Below, one piece after another: positions 6,942 to 7,139 of a DNA stretch of 7,139 nucleotides. The position numbers and the translations under genes were made by a program. The DNA is from Collinsella aerofaciens. GTDB taxonomy: Bacteria; Actinomycetota; Coriobacteriia; Coriobacteriales; Coriobacteriaceae. The stretch spans positions 1 through 7,139 of the forward strand of contig RKAY01000158.1 in assembly GCA_014846205.1 (NCBI GenBank), given 5' to 3'. The notes beneath the pieces were generated by a model, which made no database searches, was not told where the DNA came from, and saw only the letters and a program-made list of their open reading frames with translations. Numbering within the stretch: the stretch's first letter is position 1; the number at the start of each line of letters is the position of its first letter.

Positions 6942-6960
6942 ATATTGCACAGACTAGGTT

Positions 6961-6990
6961 ATTGTAGCCCGTTAACGGAAGATGCGACAA
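6961..6990 (-). promoter_or_regulatory. Sigma70-type promoter of the acpS operon
   Basis: On the minus strand, TTGTCG (6985-6990; 4 of 6 bases match TTGACA) and TACAAT (6961-6966; 5 of 6 match TATAAT) are separated by 18 bp. Transcription would start near 6953-6955, giving a leader of only about 22-24 nt into acpS. The promoter lies about 50 bp beyond the strong terminator of the preceding gene and is the only good match I see in the gap. It therefore probably drives all six genes. Confidence 0.65.
6969..6978. promoter_or_regulatory. Palindrome in the promoter spacer, possible operator
   Basis: CCGTTAACGG is a perfect 10-bp palindrome wholly inside the -35/-10 spacer of the predicted acpS promoter. 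A second inverted pair brackets it: TAGCCC at 6965-6970 (overlapping the -10 box) and GGGCTA at 6995-7000. A dimeric regulator could bind here, but palindromes this short arise by chance and no regulator is identified. Confidence 0.25.
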
Positions 6991-7039
6991 ACGAGGGCTA
7001 TAAAACACAGCGAGTTTGTTAGATCTGGTATATAAACGC

Positions 7040-7070
7040 AAAAAAAGGGGGAGGCCGCGAGGCCTCCCCC
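7040..7070 (-). terminator. Strong intrinsic terminator of the upstream gene
   Basis: A perfect 10-bp GC-rich stem, GGGGGAGGCC (7047-7056) and GGCCTCCCCC (7061-7070), closes a 4-nt loop. On the minus strand it is followed by seven T residues (the A-run at 7040-7046). The plus-strand side has only TTCTTC, so it works mainly leftward. It lies 4 nt after the stop codon at 7075-7077 and should insulate the acpS operon from the preceding gene. Confidence 0.92.
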
Positions 7071-7074
7071 TTCT

Positions 7075-7139
7075 TCAGTTCCACTGGCGGCTCGGTGCCG
7101 TCCACCGGTCAGCGGCGCCCTGGCCTCCCACGGGCTGAC
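7075..7139 (-). CDS. C-terminal end of an unidentified protein, truncated by the window edge
   Basis: Reading leftward from the edge, one frame stays open for 20 codons, ends in RQWN and stops with TGA at 7075-7077, immediately before the strong terminator. The visible tail is rich in Gly, Ala, Arg and Trp. Gene-stop-terminator spacing is the main support. Another frame is also open through this short stretch, and 20 residues are too few to name a family. Inverted bases GTCAGC and GCTGAC in the same stretch leave open a structured RNA instead of a protein end. Confidence 0.35.
   Translation of the reverse strand, partial: QPVGGQGAADRWTAPSRQWN

Noticed and set aside
6932..6943. Upstream ATG for acpS adding four residues (MEVN)
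   Set aside because: The codons after this ATG form the GGAGGTG ribosome site of the ATG at 6931. No ribosome site precedes 6943, and the family N-terminus fits the shorter form.
1..7139. Mobile elements, CRISPR repeats, toxin-antitoxin or defence genes
   Set aside because: I found no direct-repeat array, transposase or integrase motif, terminal inverted repeats or unexplained frame. All coding space from 108 to 6931 is taken up by six recognisable core genes.

Overview
The window is almost entirely one tightly packed, leftward-reading (minus-strand) housekeeping operon. In transcription order, from high to low coordinates, it is acpS - nnr - alr - family 4 uracil-DNA glycosylase - tsaE - a fused tsaB-rimI-tsaD. 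Domain content and gene order point to an actinobacterium. Mycobacterium tuberculosis carries alr-tsaE-tsaB-rimI-tsaD in the same order as separate genes. The tripartite fusion and moderately high GC suggest class Coriobacteriia, perhaps a Collinsella-like gut organism. That placement is inference, because no rRNA or other taxonomic marker is present.

Right edge (about 6940-7139): a 20-codon C-terminal remnant of an unidentified minus-strand gene is followed by a very strong minus-strand intrinsic terminator at 7040-7070. About 75 bp further on comes a sigma70-type promoter (-35 at 6985-6990, -10 at 6961-6966) that should start the operon, giving a short leader into acpS. Left edge (1-107): after the tsaD stop there is a 3' untranslated stretch with a GC-rich hairpin, then a probable terminator at 9-45.

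Junctions are extremely compact. acpS/nnr abut with no gap, nnr/alr are 2 nt apart, alr/udg 8 nt, udg/tsaE 12 nt, and tsaE overlaps the fused gene by 14 nt. acpS, nnr, udg and tsaE each have an AGGAG or GGAGG Shine-Dalgarno core 5 nt from the start. alr lacks one and the fused gene has only a weak one, so both look translationally coupled to the gene before.

Functionally the operon joins unrelated core jobs: activation of acyl carrier protein (AcpS), repair of hydrated NAD(P)H (Nnr), D-alanine supply for peptidoglycan (Alr), uracil excision from DNA (UDG), and the t6A37 tRNA modification machinery (TsaE plus TsaB-TsaD). The RimI N-acetyltransferase is embedded in the last protein. I see no mobile element, CRISPR array, tRNA or novel defence system. 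The features most worth a second look are the three-domain fusion, the AcpS variant (long charged tail, usual motif histidine replaced by leucine), and the glycosylase placed between alr and tsaE.
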